DNA of 64,000 bases from Bradyrhizobium sp. SZCCT0231 (GTDB lineage Bacteria > Pseudomonadota > Alphaproteobacteria > Rhizobiales > Xanthobacteraceae). Both the position numbers and the translations under genes were made by a program. How positions within the stretch are numbered: position 1 is the first letter of the stretch; every line of letters begins with the position of its first letter. The notes under the pieces are model-generated. The model ran no database searches and was not told the DNA's origin. It saw nothing but the letters and a program-made list of their open reading frames with translations. Below are positions 1-10,661 of this stretch, one piece after another. The stretch is from the NCBI RefSeq assembly GCF_018130245.1, contig NZ_JAFCKP010000004.1:124001-188000 (forward strand), in the 5' to 3' direction.

Positions 1-356
1 GCTTGGCTCGCCGGTCCAGGACTTGGCGGGGTCGCAAAGGGCTTCGATGTTGAGGGATCCTCGTTCGCTTTATTCTCGGGCGTCGAGGTCTGTGCCTGAT
101 CTGCGGCCTGCTCCGGATCGGGATCCTCGTCCAGCGCCACGATCACCGCCTCTTCGACTGCTTCGGCGCCGATCTTAAGGCCCCGGTCGGTGAGATCGTC
201 GAGGTAGTGGTCCGGGAGCTCGTTATTGCCCCGACCTTTGGGAAACTGCTCGCAACCCTCATTGCGATCGTTTTCGAGAGGACCAATGCGGTCGTTGTTC
301 GAGTGCGATGGAACGTGACTGTTAGCGGCATGTTGGATTGTCTCAGAAACTGGACG
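1..356 (-). pseudogene. Possible truncated coding remnant running off the left edge
   Basis: On the minus strand an open frame runs from an in-frame TGA at 357-359 to the window edge. From about 243 downward it has GC-rich third codon positions and reads as an acidic, proline-rich protein (for example LPDHYLDDLTDRG, then EEAVIVALDEDPDPEQ). I see no ATG, GTG or TTG start in this frame before the upstream stop. It is therefore either a 5'-truncated gene fragment or the continuation of a frameshifted gene. The family is not recognised. It lies downstream of the DISARM operon on the same strand, where drmC would be expected, but nothing in it resembles a phospholipase D (no HxK motif). Confidence 0.3.
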
Positions 357-1236
357 TCACGTCCTAGCGCAGCGAGAATCAGTCGCCAAGTTCGGATCCT
401 GAGTTCCCATTCGATGAACCTGCGCACGCAATGGAGAAGACCTCTCATGCCGAACTGTTGCGCGAGATGATCCGCTTTGCCGCCCAGCCGCGATGGAGTT
501 GGAAGTCGGAGGCCAGAGTTCCACCACACGCTGAACACGTTAATCGATCGGACCGCGTCGTGATGTCCGCAACGCGAGCTCCCGCCCGCGCAACAGATGG
601 GAGCGGTTAGACAGAACGAGTTGAAAGTTCTGTAGGGGCCGCACAGAATTTCTGTGCACTTCGCACAGAAACCGGCACCCCAATCTGTATGAAGTGACAA
701 GAAAAATGGCGTTACAACGTTATCTCATAGAAATATAGCGTGCGATTTCCGCAGAATTTGCGAACTGGACACCAAATTACGGGAGGAAATTTTGCATTAT
801 GTTCCCAGCTAGCGGGCAGGTGGAAGACGTCCTAGGCGGATAGAAGACCATAATTGCGGAGAATGACCTCCTGAAAATAGGTTCAGTTTTTTTGTAGCGG
901 ATCAGCCTGGGCCAAGCCTGACAATCTCCGGAAACGCGTTGGCACAAGCTCGAATGCATATTCGCTGCGCGGGTAGCAGGCGCAAATTATTTCCGGCCGG
1001 AGGCACCATTCCAGCGCTCACGCGCTCCAAATCAACGTGCGAGCTCACAACGAGCGAGAGACTCGAAACGAGTCCGAGTAAGATGGCTGAACTTCGCTAC
1101 GTCAGCTGCTGATATCTAACGCGGCCGAGTTCCTTCGATTGCCCTTGGGAGTTTGTTCAAGCGAGTAGTCAACATGATTCTCGGAATCAATGTTTCAGCT
1201 CTCGGTCCATGCGCGCAATTTTGTTGCTCGATCGAC
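357..1236. other. Intergenic stretch with no recognisable gene
   Basis: About 880 bases downstream of drmB and unusually AT-rich for this genome. Reading both strands I find no convincing gene and no terminator with a T-run. The only notable structure is the cluster of GCACAGAA/TTCTGTGC elements at 641-670. This is where drmC usually sits in class 1 DISARM operons, so the absence matters. Confidence 0.5.
641..670. repeat. Short direct/inverted repeat cluster GCACAGAA
   Basis: GCACAGAA occurs at 641-648 and again at 663-670, with its exact inverse TTCTGTGC between them at 650-657. The right-hand pair can form an 8-bp hairpin with a 5-base loop. It could be an operator or a weak terminator; no neighbouring gene start identifies it. 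Confidence 0.35.
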
Positions 1237-3084
1237 TTAGAAAAACGCTTCGCCCGCCGCAGACATCGTCGCGGTCAGAAGCGCTCGATCGAGGTATAGA
1301 TTTCGGCTTTCGCAGCTCGTCTCCGCGATGAGCAAACAGCTGTGGCAAGCGGCTCCGTGGGTTGCGCGATCACCGCTCTGAGTGTCGGGCTCGTGATCAG
1401 AGCAAACCGGGTCGTTCGAGCATATCGCAACTCGATCCAAGGCCGATTTGAGGATGGAGGCGAATCGAGGAGCAGTCGCTACGAGGCCTCCCAAAGTTCC
1501 CTGTGCTCCAGCCGTCGCGGTATAGATCAGTAGCCCGAAGCGGCCTCCGTCGACCTCAGGCAGCGCGTAAATCCTTTCCTTGAGGGCACTGGCTGGATAT
1601 CCGCAATCAAGGGCAATTTCAGACATGAGCGCGTGCGACAGGCTATGCAGTAGTGCATAGGGCAGACCGGGATACTTCGGACCTTTACCTCCAAATCGGA
1701 GCGACCAATGCTGAAACCCAGCGATCAGCTTCGAATCTCGTTCCTTAGCCGGCTCCCCGTTCATCCAAGCGCGGATTTTGGCCTCGTCAAAGTGCACAAA
1801 CAGGCCTTCGCCAAACTGTTCGATCGCAGGTAACCAATCAGCGTCTCTCGATATTGGCGCACCGTCGACCGCTAGGCTCACGTCCTCGATGTCGCCATCG
1901 CTAGACGTGGGTGCGGCTTCGAATCGCGTAAACCCATATAGGCAAGAAACCTCTCGAAGCCTGTGGACTGCGACGAGGCTTTTTACGCTCGATAGATCAA
2001 TATCCGGCGCGCCGGCCCAGGTCTCCCGCTTCAAGGTTTGAGCGTAAAGTTTGGCGGCCGGGTGGTTCTGCCCTATCTCGTCGCGGCCGCTGGCGAAAAC
2101 ATCGAACTCGGCCACCTTGGGGGACTTTGAAGCATCGGCTTTTGCCCCTTCGCGAATTCTGACAAGGCGATCAAAAATGTCTTGATCGGCGAACTCTCCG
2201 AGCGAAGCAGCAACCTTGGGATTGAACAGCTTTGCTCCGACGACATGCTCAACTGATTTCACGTTGGTGAGCTCCCCTGAGAGATCCGCAACCAACTTCG
2301 TTAGCTCATCCTCTTCTGATGGGAGCGAGATAATCGTTAGAACCTGGGGAAAATAGGTATTCGTGGCCGTTCGGGTGAGAAGCTTTAGATTCAGATCACA
2401 CCCATCCGGGTCCTTGTCGAGCAACCATGGGCGCTCACCTCGGCATTTTCCAAGCCTGCCTGGAATAAACGCCTCTTGGAGGGATAGCCGCCTGCCGCAG
2501 GCGCACACGACGGAAGTATCTGCGGGGTCGGCGCTGGTCCCCTTTTCTTCTACCCACATCGGCTCCTGGCAAACCGTGGTGCCATGCACGACCCAGCGCC
2601 AATCGATGTCCTGCAAGTGCCCCTTTGTGCAGGCGCAAACGAAGCGGATTGGCGTTACTTCGCTCTTTCGGCCATCGTCGAAGTTGAAACGCTTGCGGCC
2701 CGTGGCATCCAAATCTCTCCATCGCACCAGCCTCCGGCGACGAAACCCCGCAGGCCCCGTTCCCACGACGTCGACCTCCTCACAGACGAACCAGGCCGGA
2801 AATATCGCCGATGATATGCCGCGAGGCTCTCCGTTAGGCGCCGCTTCGGTGGTCGGGGGCGTTCGAAGGGAAAGACTCTTGCTCTGTTCCAGCCGGTTCC
2901 GCTCCTTCAGGAGCTTTTCGAGACGCTCCTGAAGCCTCGGCTCTGATAAAGTTGTGAACCCGCCGCCCTTCATGTCCCATTGCTCGAGTCCACCGATGAC
3001 AACGGATCGAGTTGGCAAATCCACCATAGCCCCCGGGCCGAACGTGGAAATGACCTGGCTGAGGCGCTGTGTATTCTTGCTCAT
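1237..3084 (-). CDS. drmB: DISARM protein DrmB (DUF1998)
   Basis: 615 aa. DrmB is the DUF1998 partner of the DrmA helicase in DISARM defence; the DrmA-DrmB pair acts on invading phage DNA. The sequence shows the characteristic cysteine-rich layout: CAC at 150-152, C172 and CAC at 194-196 in the N-terminal half. The DUF1998 core has LLHSLSHALM at 478-487 and a C-terminal cluster C555, C561, C580, C583, C591, probably binding zinc. The start codon overlaps the drmA stop by one base (TGATG), which implies translational coupling. It is the last recognisable gene of the operon, and the drmC normally found after it is missing. The family call rests on motifs and gene order and is strong. Confidence 0.9.
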   Translation of the reverse strand: MSKNTQRLSQVISTFGPGAMVDLPTRSVVIGGLEQWDMKGGGFTTLSEPRLQERLEKLLKERNRLEQSKSLSLRTPPTTEAAPNGEPRGISSAIFPAWFVCEEVDVVGTGPAGFRRRRLVRWRDLDATGRKRFNFDDGRKSEVTPIRFVCACTKGHLQDIDWRWVVHGTTVCQEPMWVEEKGTSADPADTSVVCACGRRLSLQEAFIPGRLGKCRGERPWLLDKDPDGCDLNLKLLTRTATNTYFPQVLTIISLPSEEDELTKLVADLSGELTNVKSVEHVVGAKLFNPKVAASLGEFADQDIFDRLVRIREGAKADASKSPKVAEFDVFASGRDEIGQNHPAAKLYAQTLKRETWAGAPDIDLSSVKSLVAVHRLREVSCLYGFTRFEAAPTSSDGDIEDVSLAVDGAPISRDADWLPAIEQFGEGLFVHFDEAKIRAWMNGEPAKERDSKLIAGFQHWSLRFGGKGPKYPGLPYALLHSLSHALMSEIALDCGYPASALKERIYALPEVDGGRFGLLIYTATAGAQGTLGGLVATAPRFASILKSALDRVAICSNDPVCSDHEPDTQSGDRATHGAACHSCLLIAETSCESRNLYLDRALLTATMSAAGEAFF

Positions 3085-6000
3085 CAGACGTCATCCGCGT
3101 TGGCTATGACTTTTCCATCGGGGTCTTTCACCTTCAGCGTCACGCTGGGTTCAACATCGCGCATCGACCGACCCGCAATGAAAAGCTGATGGCCTTGCGA
3201 GAGGTTGGGTATTTCCGGCGCGAGCGGCATATGAAGCAGTCGGTTTGGACTCTTTTTGTGGGCGTAGGCGAAAACGTTTCCGCCAGCGGCCTGATCTTGC
3301 GCGGTCGCTATCCATGCGTCGAGAATGGCGTCAATCTGAAAGGCGAGAGCCGTCTTGCCCCCGGCAATTGCCTTGTCAGGAGCCCGACTGAGAATTGCAT
3401 CACGAACGCGCTGTCGCGTCAGAGGATGATCCTTAAGCACCCCGACAGCAGTATCCGGAGTTAGGCTCTCATCCACGTGACGGGCGGCGGCGACCACGAT
3501 TGCGGCCAAGGCCCTGTCGAGTGCCCTCGCTGCCCACGGTGTTACGCTGGTGGCTTCGACCGCTCGATAGAAAGTTCGATGAAATTGGCAGAATTGCTCA
3601 AAATGCATTCGGTCGCGTGGCTTGTGCACGTTAAGCACAACAACCACCAAACCAGGACGGTCGTGATCGCGACCGACGCGGCTCGTAGCCTGAATATACT
3701 CTGCCGCAGTCTTCGGCTGGCCCTGGACCAGCATCAAGCCTAGTCGGGTGATATCCAGACCGACCGAAATCATGTTGGTGGCAAGCGCTACGTCCACGAC
3801 CTCATTCGGCGAACCGAAGACGGCTTCAAGGCGCTGCTTGGCCTCGGCGACTTTGTCGGTCGACTCGCGCGATGTCAGCTCCATCGGAGCTTTGATTTGT
3901 CGATCTGCGAAAATGACGTCCGGTTGTTCGACCCGGCATCGCTGTGTGCCATAACGGCTGACGCGATCGCGGACTTCGTCTTCGACTATCCGTCTGGCTC
4001 CACCCAGTTCGCGGAGAGCGTTGAAGTAGCATAGCGCCGTCATGTATGGATCGGCCGGATTGTTCTTGCCCGGCGGAACAGATTCCGCGGCCCGGTCGTA
4101 AGCAGCTTGCGCCGCGGACAACAGGGTCGTGAGGGCTCGCAGATAGACAAGCTTGGGACCTTTGCCTTGCGCGGCTATGCCTAGATACCAGCGTGCAGGG
4201 TTCTTGGAAGAGGGGACCGTCTGGGCAAAAAAGCTATCCGTGCGGTCGACCCCCGGAGGCGGAAAAATCTGTGTCGAAGGCCGGTCGAAAAGCGCCTCGA
4301 TCTGCGCGGCAGCGCGTCTAACGGTGGCGGTTGAGGCAACAATCTTCGGTCGGATACGCTTGTCGCCTTTCGTGCGCGTCGCAAGCTGATCAATCGCGCA
4401 TTCGTAGAGACCCGCGACGGTGCCAAGTGGCCCAGCGATTAGATGAAGCTCGTCCTGGATGATCAAGTCCGGCGGATCGAGCGACCAACCGTTCCCTAGC
4501 GGCTGTCCTTGTCGAGGTTCAGCTGCTCCAAAGAAGCCGAGCCCCTCTTGATATCGATCAACGTGTCCAAAGAACGCGCCTGTTTGCCCTTCCCAAGGCA
4601 AGCTCGCGAATTTGTCGACCGTAGCTATCAGAAACGCGGGTAATCGACGATAGATCGGCTCGTCAACGGTGAGCACGGGCAAAGCGCGGTTACCCGTAAA
4701 CTCGCAGGAAAGGTTGTCACAGCGGATCTCAAGGTTGGTCGGGGCCGTCTCGTTGGGACGGCAAGCAAAGGAATTTTTCGTGAAAGGCGTTCCGCACCAT
4801 GGACAGGCTTTTAGGGGAGCCGGCGCCCTTTTGTCTTTGTTGTTTCGATACCGGCGAACGCGTCCAACCGCCGTGTGTTCGTCCGTGTTGCCTTTGCCAC
4901 CCAGTTTGTTGGGGGACGCATCGGACCCGACCCAAAGCCCGATTTCGATCGGCCAATCGCCCAGGAGTCGCCTTCCCTTCTCATCGAGATTGGCCGGATT
5001 TGTCCGCATTAGCTCGAGGGCACAGACCACGCCCGCGGCGCGGGCAAGCTGGTCGAGCGTCAGGAGGCGCAACGTGTAGCGCATGATGACAGCCACGCCG
5101 GCGCCCAGAATGCCTGGGCCGGTCAGCCGCCGGAACGCGATGACGAAAGCAGCAAGACCCAGATAGGCCTCGGTCTTGCCGCCCCCCGTCGGGAAAAACA
5201 GCAAGTCCGCCTTCTCTCGATCGGGATGCGCCTTCTCCACGAGACCGGACAGATTCAATAGAATGAAGGCGAGCTGAAACGGTCGCCATTCGGGCTTGCG
5301 CTGGGCCGCCGGGTCTCCATTCGGACCGGCGTTGCGCCGGCGGGCAGCCATAGTGATGGATGCATTCATGAAGCGAAATGCCGTCCGCGCAATGCTGTTT
5401 GAGCTTACGAGATTGATGCCGGCCGCGATGCGGTCGCGAGCGGCCTCCATATCCGCGATCAGGCGATCAGCGGTCGCTTGACGTTGCCCTGAAAGACTCT
5501 TGGCTTTCACGCGCTCGAGCCCGATCCACACTTCGTATAGGTCTGGAAGAGCCGCGAGAGCATCGGCGAGTGGCCTCTCGCCCTGAATGGCCTTCTCGAC
5601 AAGATCCTCCATGCCGAAAGCGACGCGAGATGTCAGCGTTTCATCCTCATTGGGCGCCACACGTTCGACTTCTGCAATCGGAAGCGGGTCGGTCCAGACG
5701 CGCTGAACAGCTACTGCCGCGTTCTCCGGAGCGCTCCAACCCGCGGCTGCATTGCGCCCAACGGCCCATTCGCGGATGTCGCGATAGTGCAGATCAGCAA
5801 GTTGCAGATCGCTATCCTTGGTCTTCATGCCTGACAAATCACGGCGCGGCTGAAACCCGGACGGACAGACAAGTTCAAGCCGTGCCTGAAATGCAAAGGA
5901 GACGTCGGCGTAACTGCTCTGAGGCACGATGGCCCGCCTATTGACGAGAAAAACGGTTAGCGCCCGCACCCGCTCAGGTGTGCCATCCGGCGTCACATAG

Positions 6001-6653
6001 TCGAAAATGCGCGAATGGGATTCGAGCTGAAGCCCGCCGCCACGTCGTTGCTCAGCGGCGCTTTCCCGAACAACAATCGGATTAGCTCGGCCCTCCTTCG
6101 TCAGTTTGATCGTTTCGGTGCGTGCCTTGGGAATACGGACCCATTCGACCGCGACGCGAGTCTTCCGCCTTCGTTTTCCGTCCGCGCTTACCTCCTCAGG
6201 CTCGGATTCGCCGATCAACACGCTCTCAGGAAGCGGGGGCTCTGTCCGATAGTCTCCCCAACTGACGTTTGCTTCGATTTCGGTCACGTCTGGGTCGAGC
6301 AGAACTGTAAGCCCGATCGACGACGGCAAGAACCGGCGCGACGTATTCGGCGCATCTGGGGTCTCGTTATCTCCCGCCGCTCCACCCGCCCCTGCCGGAT
6401 CGGGAGCATCCGTCTCCGGATCAAGCTCCTCCTGGGCGCTGGGATCAACGACCTCATCCTCTGCAGCGTCGAGCGCCATAGGATCGTCGGTCGGCGCGAT
6501 GAATCCAGCGAGATACCAACGCGACGGCCGGTCGCTGAGCCGTTCTCGCTCCAGCTCCGCGTCAGTCGGCGCGACACTGACGGGCAACGGGCCGATCAAG
6601 TCACGGCGGAAGGTGTTGACGATGCCACCCCGGATTTCATTGCTATTCGGCAT
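3084..6653 (-). CDS. drmA: DISARM helicase DrmA
   Basis: 1189 aa superfamily 2 helicase, the core motor of DISARM. Walker A is PTGGGKT at 488-494 and the DExH box is DELH at 734-737. SxAT-type motif III follows (ASTAT), and motif VI lies in the C-terminal half (ATSRVGRDHDRPG). A zinc-ribbon-like insertion has CPWC at 617-620 and C645/C650. The acidic, low-complexity stretch at about 60-105 is a probable linker. The gene begins 105 bp after drmMI and overlaps drmB by one base. Size and motif order match the family. In known systems DrmA pairs with DrmB to engage DNA with free single-stranded ends; that is family knowledge, not visible here. Confidence 0.9.
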   Translation of the reverse strand: MPNSNEIRGGIVNTFRRDLIGPLPVSVAPTDAELERERLSDRPSRWYLAGFIAPTDDPMALDAAEDEVVDPSAQEELDPETDAPDPAGAGGAAGDNETPDAPNTSRRFLPSSIGLTVLLDPDVTEIEANVSWGDYRTEPPLPESVLIGESEPEEVSADGKRRRKTRVAVEWVRIPKARTETIKLTKEGRANPIVVRESAAEQRRGGGLQLESHSRIFDYVTPDGTPERVRALTVFLVNRRAIVPQSSYADVSFAFQARLELVCPSGFQPRRDLSGMKTKDSDLQLADLHYRDIREWAVGRNAAAGWSAPENAAVAVQRVWTDPLPIAEVERVAPNEDETLTSRVAFGMEDLVEKAIQGERPLADALAALPDLYEVWIGLERVKAKSLSGQRQATADRLIADMEAARDRIAAGINLVSSNSIARTAFRFMNASITMAARRRNAGPNGDPAAQRKPEWRPFQLAFILLNLSGLVEKAHPDREKADLLFFPTGGGKTEAYLGLAAFVIAFRRLTGPGILGAGVAVIMRYTLRLLTLDQLARAAGVVCALELMRTNPANLDEKGRRLLGDWPIEIGLWVGSDASPNKLGGKGNTDEHTAVGRVRRYRNNKDKRAPAPLKACPWCGTPFTKNSFACRPNETAPTNLEIRCDNLSCEFTGNRALPVLTVDEPIYRRLPAFLIATVDKFASLPWEGQTGAFFGHVDRYQEGLGFFGAAEPRQGQPLGNGWSLDPPDLIIQDELHLIAGPLGTVAGLYECAIDQLATRTKGDKRIRPKIVASTATVRRAAAQIEALFDRPSTQIFPPPGVDRTDSFFAQTVPSSKNPARWYLGIAAQGKGPKLVYLRALTTLLSAAQAAYDRAAESVPPGKNNPADPYMTALCYFNALRELGGARRIVEDEVRDRVSRYGTQRCRVEQPDVIFADRQIKAPMELTSRESTDKVAEAKQRLEAVFGSPNEVVDVALATNMISVGLDITRLGLMLVQGQPKTAAEYIQATSRVGRDHDRPGLVVVVLNVHKPRDRMHFEQFCQFHRTFYRAVEATSVTPWAARALDRALAAIVVAAARHVDESLTPDTAVGVLKDHPLTRQRVRDAILSRAPDKAIAGGKTALAFQIDAILDAWIATAQDQAAGGNVFAYAHKKSPNRLLHMPLAPEIPNLSQGHQLFIAGRSMRDVEPSVTLKVKDPDGKVIANADDV

Positions 6654-6758
6654 TTATGCCCTTCTCTCTCATGGCCGTCCGAGCTTGTCTGCAAGCTGCG
6701 CCCACGAAATTCGTTTGAATTTCCACGCGCGCACTCTCTGCTGTCTCTTGTTCGCTCT

Positions 6759-9700
6759 CTATTCGAGGTCCAAGAACCCCACCTCGTCATCACTCTTCTT
6801 GCCCTTCACGCCCGGCGCGATACCGAGGCGGACTTCCTCGGCGTGGCGTTCGGCGTTGAGGGCAAGGAGGCGGGCCAGGACTTCATCGCGGAAATCGGAC
6901 GGCCAGAACAAACGACCCTGATAGGTGTGGTCGTCCTCGTTGGTCTCGTCGAGGAAGATTGCCTGGGCACGCGCGGCGATATCGTGCCAATCGGCCCCAT
7001 AGGTTTCCAAAACGGCTCGGTCCATGGCGGCATGTAGCTCGCGCAAGCGCCGAATGTCCTCAGAGGCTTCGGTTCGATCGTGAAAGCGGTTGTATATCTT
7101 TGTCATGCCCTCTTTTCGAGCGACCATAACCTCGGAGCGGTAGCGGTGGTAAGCTTGCCCGGCATCTTCCACTGGCGGCGCAGAGTCCTTGACCCCGGAA
7201 GCGAATGGGAAGGTATCAAAACAATCAGACGGAGTGTAACGTAGACGGTCTTCGAGCGTTGAGGAAAAGAACCGGCTCCAAAGCTCATGAGCCCTTGATT
7301 GCAACGCCCCAAACAACGACAAGCGATCTGAGCAAATGACGTTGGCAGAACCGCTTATAATCCAACCAGCAGGAACCTTCATAAAGGCGTGGTGCTTGGC
7401 AACTCGAGGTCGGACCAATACTTCTGTGAGTTGATTCATCTTGGCCCTTAATTCTGGTCGCGGCCAGAGAAACTGCCACCACGGCATATCAGATACACGC
7501 TTCGATTTCTTTGCCCGCTCCTCTTTTACTGTTCGCTCAATTAAGCGATAAGCGGCAGGATATCGCCGTTCGAAATCAGCTCGTTCCATTTTGCCTATGT
7601 AAATAATCTTTCGTTCTGATCTTCCAGTAGGCTCGGTCAAGACATCCTCGCCACCAACATACTCGAATACGATATCGTGATAGCGGCTGTCCGACATCAG
7701 CGCCGCGAGTTCTTCACTGCCTTCTTGCAGAATGAACCCTGCTCCATATGGCCCAAAACCCTCATATATGAGACCAGCATTTTGGCGCAGCGCTTCGGGA
7801 TCATCGTTCATTGCGTTGGGCTTTAGATAGACTGAGACCGCCGCACATGAACGATCGTCGATGAATTGAGGACGAAGATCGTCCAGTTTTGCTAAATGTA
7901 GGACGGAAACGATGACCGTGGCATCTCCAGGCCAAGGAAGACGGCGGCGCGCTCGAAAGAGGTGAAATCCTAAAGATTTTAGGATGCGTAACGTCGATCG
8001 ACTGTCTCCTTGAGCAATTGTATTTGTTGCGACTAACCCCGCAATACCCTTGTCTCTCAAGAGCGCGAAGGATCGTGCGAAGAAATATAGAACAAGGTCG
8101 GTCTTGTCGCCGGCTGTTGGGAATGCTGACAGGATGTATTGTAAGTAGCGATCTCCGATCTCTGAAGATACTCGGGAGCCACCCAGGAACGGGGGGTTTC
8201 CTACAACGGCGTCGAAACCGCCATTTTGTCTTGCAAACACTTCCGGAAATTCGATCTCCCAATGAAAAGGTGTAACGGCATGCGCGCCTGACCGAAGCGA
8301 CGCAACGAAAGGCTGAATTGCTTCGGACCAATTGGTCCCGCCCAATCCGCTTTGGAGCTGCTTTTGGAATGCGACAAGCTTCTCGATCCGCGCCCTGGGC
8401 TTATCTTCTGCAAAAAAGGCAGCAACGATCCCATCACCGATCAGCTTGGCTACTTGAGTCTTGGCATCAACCGCGCGTAAGCGGCCTCGGAGCGCCTTTT
8501 CATCCTCGAATTCGGCGAGCTCGCGAATTTCGCGACGCCCTGCTTCGGCCTCACGAATATGATCTGAAACAAGCTTTCCAACGAATGTTGGCGGCTGCGA
8601 TGCATCCCAGTGGGTCGCCGCGATCTGCGCTTCTGTCAGGCCAACCAGACTATCGCCCGACTTGAGCGCGTGATCGAGAAAGGTGAACTCATGATCTCGC
8701 GCCAAGGTCGCCAGCCACAACGATAGCTTTGCGAGATCCGTGGCGAGCGGATTTTTGTCGACGCCGTAGAGGCAGCGCTGCGCTACGAGCCGCCGAGCGT
8801 GTAGTTCCTCGTCCTCGTCGACCGGAATAATCGGCCTTTTATCCGGCCGGCGCGCCCAAGCGGCGACAAGCTTGGCCGCGATCGCGCGACAGGCCTCAAC
8901 TAGAAACGCGCCCGAGCCCATGGCAGGATCGCAAACCTTCAGATTAAGAATTTGCTCCGACGTCGCATCCGGCCCAAGCCGCTCAAAAGCAGGCTCCAAC
9001 GCGTAACGCACAATCGGCTCGGTGAGGCTGCGCGGCGTGTAGTGACTACCGGTGCGACGGCGTTCGTCGGTCGGCTGCAGAATCGGGGTGCCGGGGGAAA
9101 TTTCGCGCTTGCGGGGCGAGGCGCGCTCGTCAATAATCGAGTCCAGCGCAGCAACAATTTCAGCGACACTTTTGGCGGCCTCGATTGGCTTGGCCTGCGC
9201 TGCGGTAACCGCACGATCGCCGTCATCCTTGAGATACTTGACGCGATCCTTGCCCCTCTTAGCCAACAACTCATCAAGATTCACAAAGACTGGCGTGCGG
9301 TTACTCTTTCCGGCCTTGATCGCGAGCACGCGCCCTGCCGCTCGCTCGACCGTAAAACCCATCACAGTCTCATAGACTGAGCCGATCTGTTCGACATCGA
9401 GGGTGCGATAGGACAGGCGCTCACGTGCTCGATCCGAGCCACGTCCTTTGGACTCAAGCGTCATCAGACCTTCGAGCACGCGCAGAATGCAGCCGTCGGA
9501 GACTGTGATAACCGCTGGTTTAACGGCAGGTGCCCAGCGCCCTTCGAGAAACGGGAAGGCATCCGGATCGAATAGTTTGCCGCCACGTGCCTGAACAAGG
9601 TGTGAGGAGTGGCCGCCATGGATCAGCCGAAATAGGGCCAAGAGGCGGCCCCAGCCGCCGCGCCGCTCGTCCATGGTGTCGGGGTTGAGCGCAGCGTCCT

Positions 9701-10658
9701 CAGCCAGCTTGGCGTAGAGCCCCCGAACGGAATAGCCGTTGTCATAGAGTGCGCGCGATCGACCGTCATTGCGCGACGGTAGGAGATCGCGATCCTCGGC
9801 GTAGAGCACGAACACCAGTCGCATCAAGACGGTGAGCAGGCCTTCGTAAAGATGGCCGGGCTGTTCGGTCGCGAGCGTCCGGATTGCGTCCGGATCGGCG
9901 GCATTGAGGCCACGTAACAATTCATGCAGCGCACCGAGCACCTGCTCCGCGAGTGCGGTCGATACCGCCGCCTGTGCCTCGCGGCTCTTCTTCAGGACTG
10001 CCGGCAGACGGCGATCCTCAGCATCGGTGAAGAGCCGTCCGCGATCGAGCATCAGCTTGAGCCCGCCGAGCATGGCGCGCCCGCCGACTGTCGCAAGCGA
10101 CCGGATCGGGAAGGCCAGCCACCCGGAAGTCTCGCCTTTCGGGGCGTAAACCAGCCGGATGTCCTTGTCGGTGATCATTAGTCCGGCGGAAACTCCGGTC
10201 TCCCGTAACAGCCGCTCGAAACGTTGATGCGGGGTCGCCTCCCATCCGTCGAGCGCACCGCGCCGATCGGGATCGATGCCCGGCCCTTCCAACCTGACAA
10301 GTATCTGCCACTTCTGCTCGCCACCCGAGGGATCGAGGACGGCCCAATCGGGCGAAAGTGTCGTGTCATACTCTGGCAGGCGCAGGCTAAGGCTATCGGG
10401 TAGAACGGGGCCGCCGGGCGCACCGGCAACCATCCGCGCTTCCCAGCCGAGGATCCCTTCCGCAAAGGCCCATGGATCAGCCAGAGCTGGCTTGGCCGGA
10501 TCGGGATCGACAAGCAGTTCAACCTCGGCGCTGTCAATCTGGCTCTGCGGTGTCGGCTCTAGGATCAGGTCCTTGACCACGGCTGGTGCGACCACAAGGC
10601 CAACCGGCTGCACGTGGTCCAGCCATTCAAGCGCGGGATCGCGGTATGTCTCTTGCAT
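6759..10658 (-). CDS. drmMI: DISARM class 1 adenine-specific DNA methylase DrmMI
   Basis: 1299 aa. It is predicted to methylate adenine N6 to mark host DNA as self in class 1 DISARM. The SAM-binding motif I is VCDPAMGSGAF at 575-585 and the catalytic motif IV is NPPF at 821-824, both intact. YGVDKNPLA and LSLWL after motif I are typical of Eco57I-type long methylases. The first ~300 residues resemble the N-terminal region of type IIG-like enzymes, but I see no clear PD-(D/E)xK nuclease. The ATG is only 3 bases after the drmD stop, so the two are cotranscribed. Confidence 0.9.
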   Translation of the reverse strand: MQETYRDPALEWLDHVQPVGLVVAPAVVKDLILEPTPQSQIDSAEVELLVDPDPAKPALADPWAFAEGILGWEARMVAGAPGGPVLPDSLSLRLPEYDTTLSPDWAVLDPSGGEQKWQILVRLEGPGIDPDRRGALDGWEATPHQRFERLLRETGVSAGLMITDKDIRLVYAPKGETSGWLAFPIRSLATVGGRAMLGGLKLMLDRGRLFTDAEDRRLPAVLKKSREAQAAVSTALAEQVLGALHELLRGLNAADPDAIRTLATEQPGHLYEGLLTVLMRLVFVLYAEDRDLLPSRNDGRSRALYDNGYSVRGLYAKLAEDAALNPDTMDERRGGWGRLLALFRLIHGGHSSHLVQARGGKLFDPDAFPFLEGRWAPAVKPAVITVSDGCILRVLEGLMTLESKGRGSDRARERLSYRTLDVEQIGSVYETVMGFTVERAAGRVLAIKAGKSNRTPVFVNLDELLAKRGKDRVKYLKDDGDRAVTAAQAKPIEAAKSVAEIVAALDSIIDERASPRKREISPGTPILQPTDERRRTGSHYTPRSLTEPIVRYALEPAFERLGPDATSEQILNLKVCDPAMGSGAFLVEACRAIAAKLVAAWARRPDKRPIIPVDEDEELHARRLVAQRCLYGVDKNPLATDLAKLSLWLATLARDHEFTFLDHALKSGDSLVGLTEAQIAATHWDASQPPTFVGKLVSDHIREAEAGRREIRELAEFEDEKALRGRLRAVDAKTQVAKLIGDGIVAAFFAEDKPRARIEKLVAFQKQLQSGLGGTNWSEAIQPFVASLRSGAHAVTPFHWEIEFPEVFARQNGGFDAVVGNPPFLGGSRVSSEIGDRYLQYILSAFPTAGDKTDLVLYFFARSFALLRDKGIAGLVATNTIAQGDSRSTLRILKSLGFHLFRARRRLPWPGDATVIVSVLHLAKLDDLRPQFIDDRSCAAVSVYLKPNAMNDDPEALRQNAGLIYEGFGPYGAGFILQEGSEELAALMSDSRYHDIVFEYVGGEDVLTEPTGRSERKIIYIGKMERADFERRYPAAYRLIERTVKEERAKKSKRVSDMPWWQFLWPRPELRAKMNQLTEVLVRPRVAKHHAFMKVPAGWIISGSANVICSDRLSLFGALQSRAHELWSRFFSSTLEDRLRYTPSDCFDTFPFASGVKDSAPPVEDAGQAYHRYRSEVMVARKEGMTKIYNRFHDRTEASEDIRRLRELHAAMDRAVLETYGADWHDIAARAQAIFLDETNEDDHTYQGRLFWPSDFRDEVLARLLALNAERHAEEVRLGIAPGVKGKKSDDEVGFLDLE

Positions 10659-10661
10659 CGT

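Noticed and set aside
777-959. 60-aa minus-strand reading frame after drmB as a possible drmC fragment
   Set aside because: No HxK motif, no PLD-like pattern, odd composition and no ribosome-binding site.
6015-7037. 340-aa plus-strand reading frame opposite drmA/drmMI
   Set aside because: Antisense shadow of two well-supported helicase/methylase genes; no recognisable domains.
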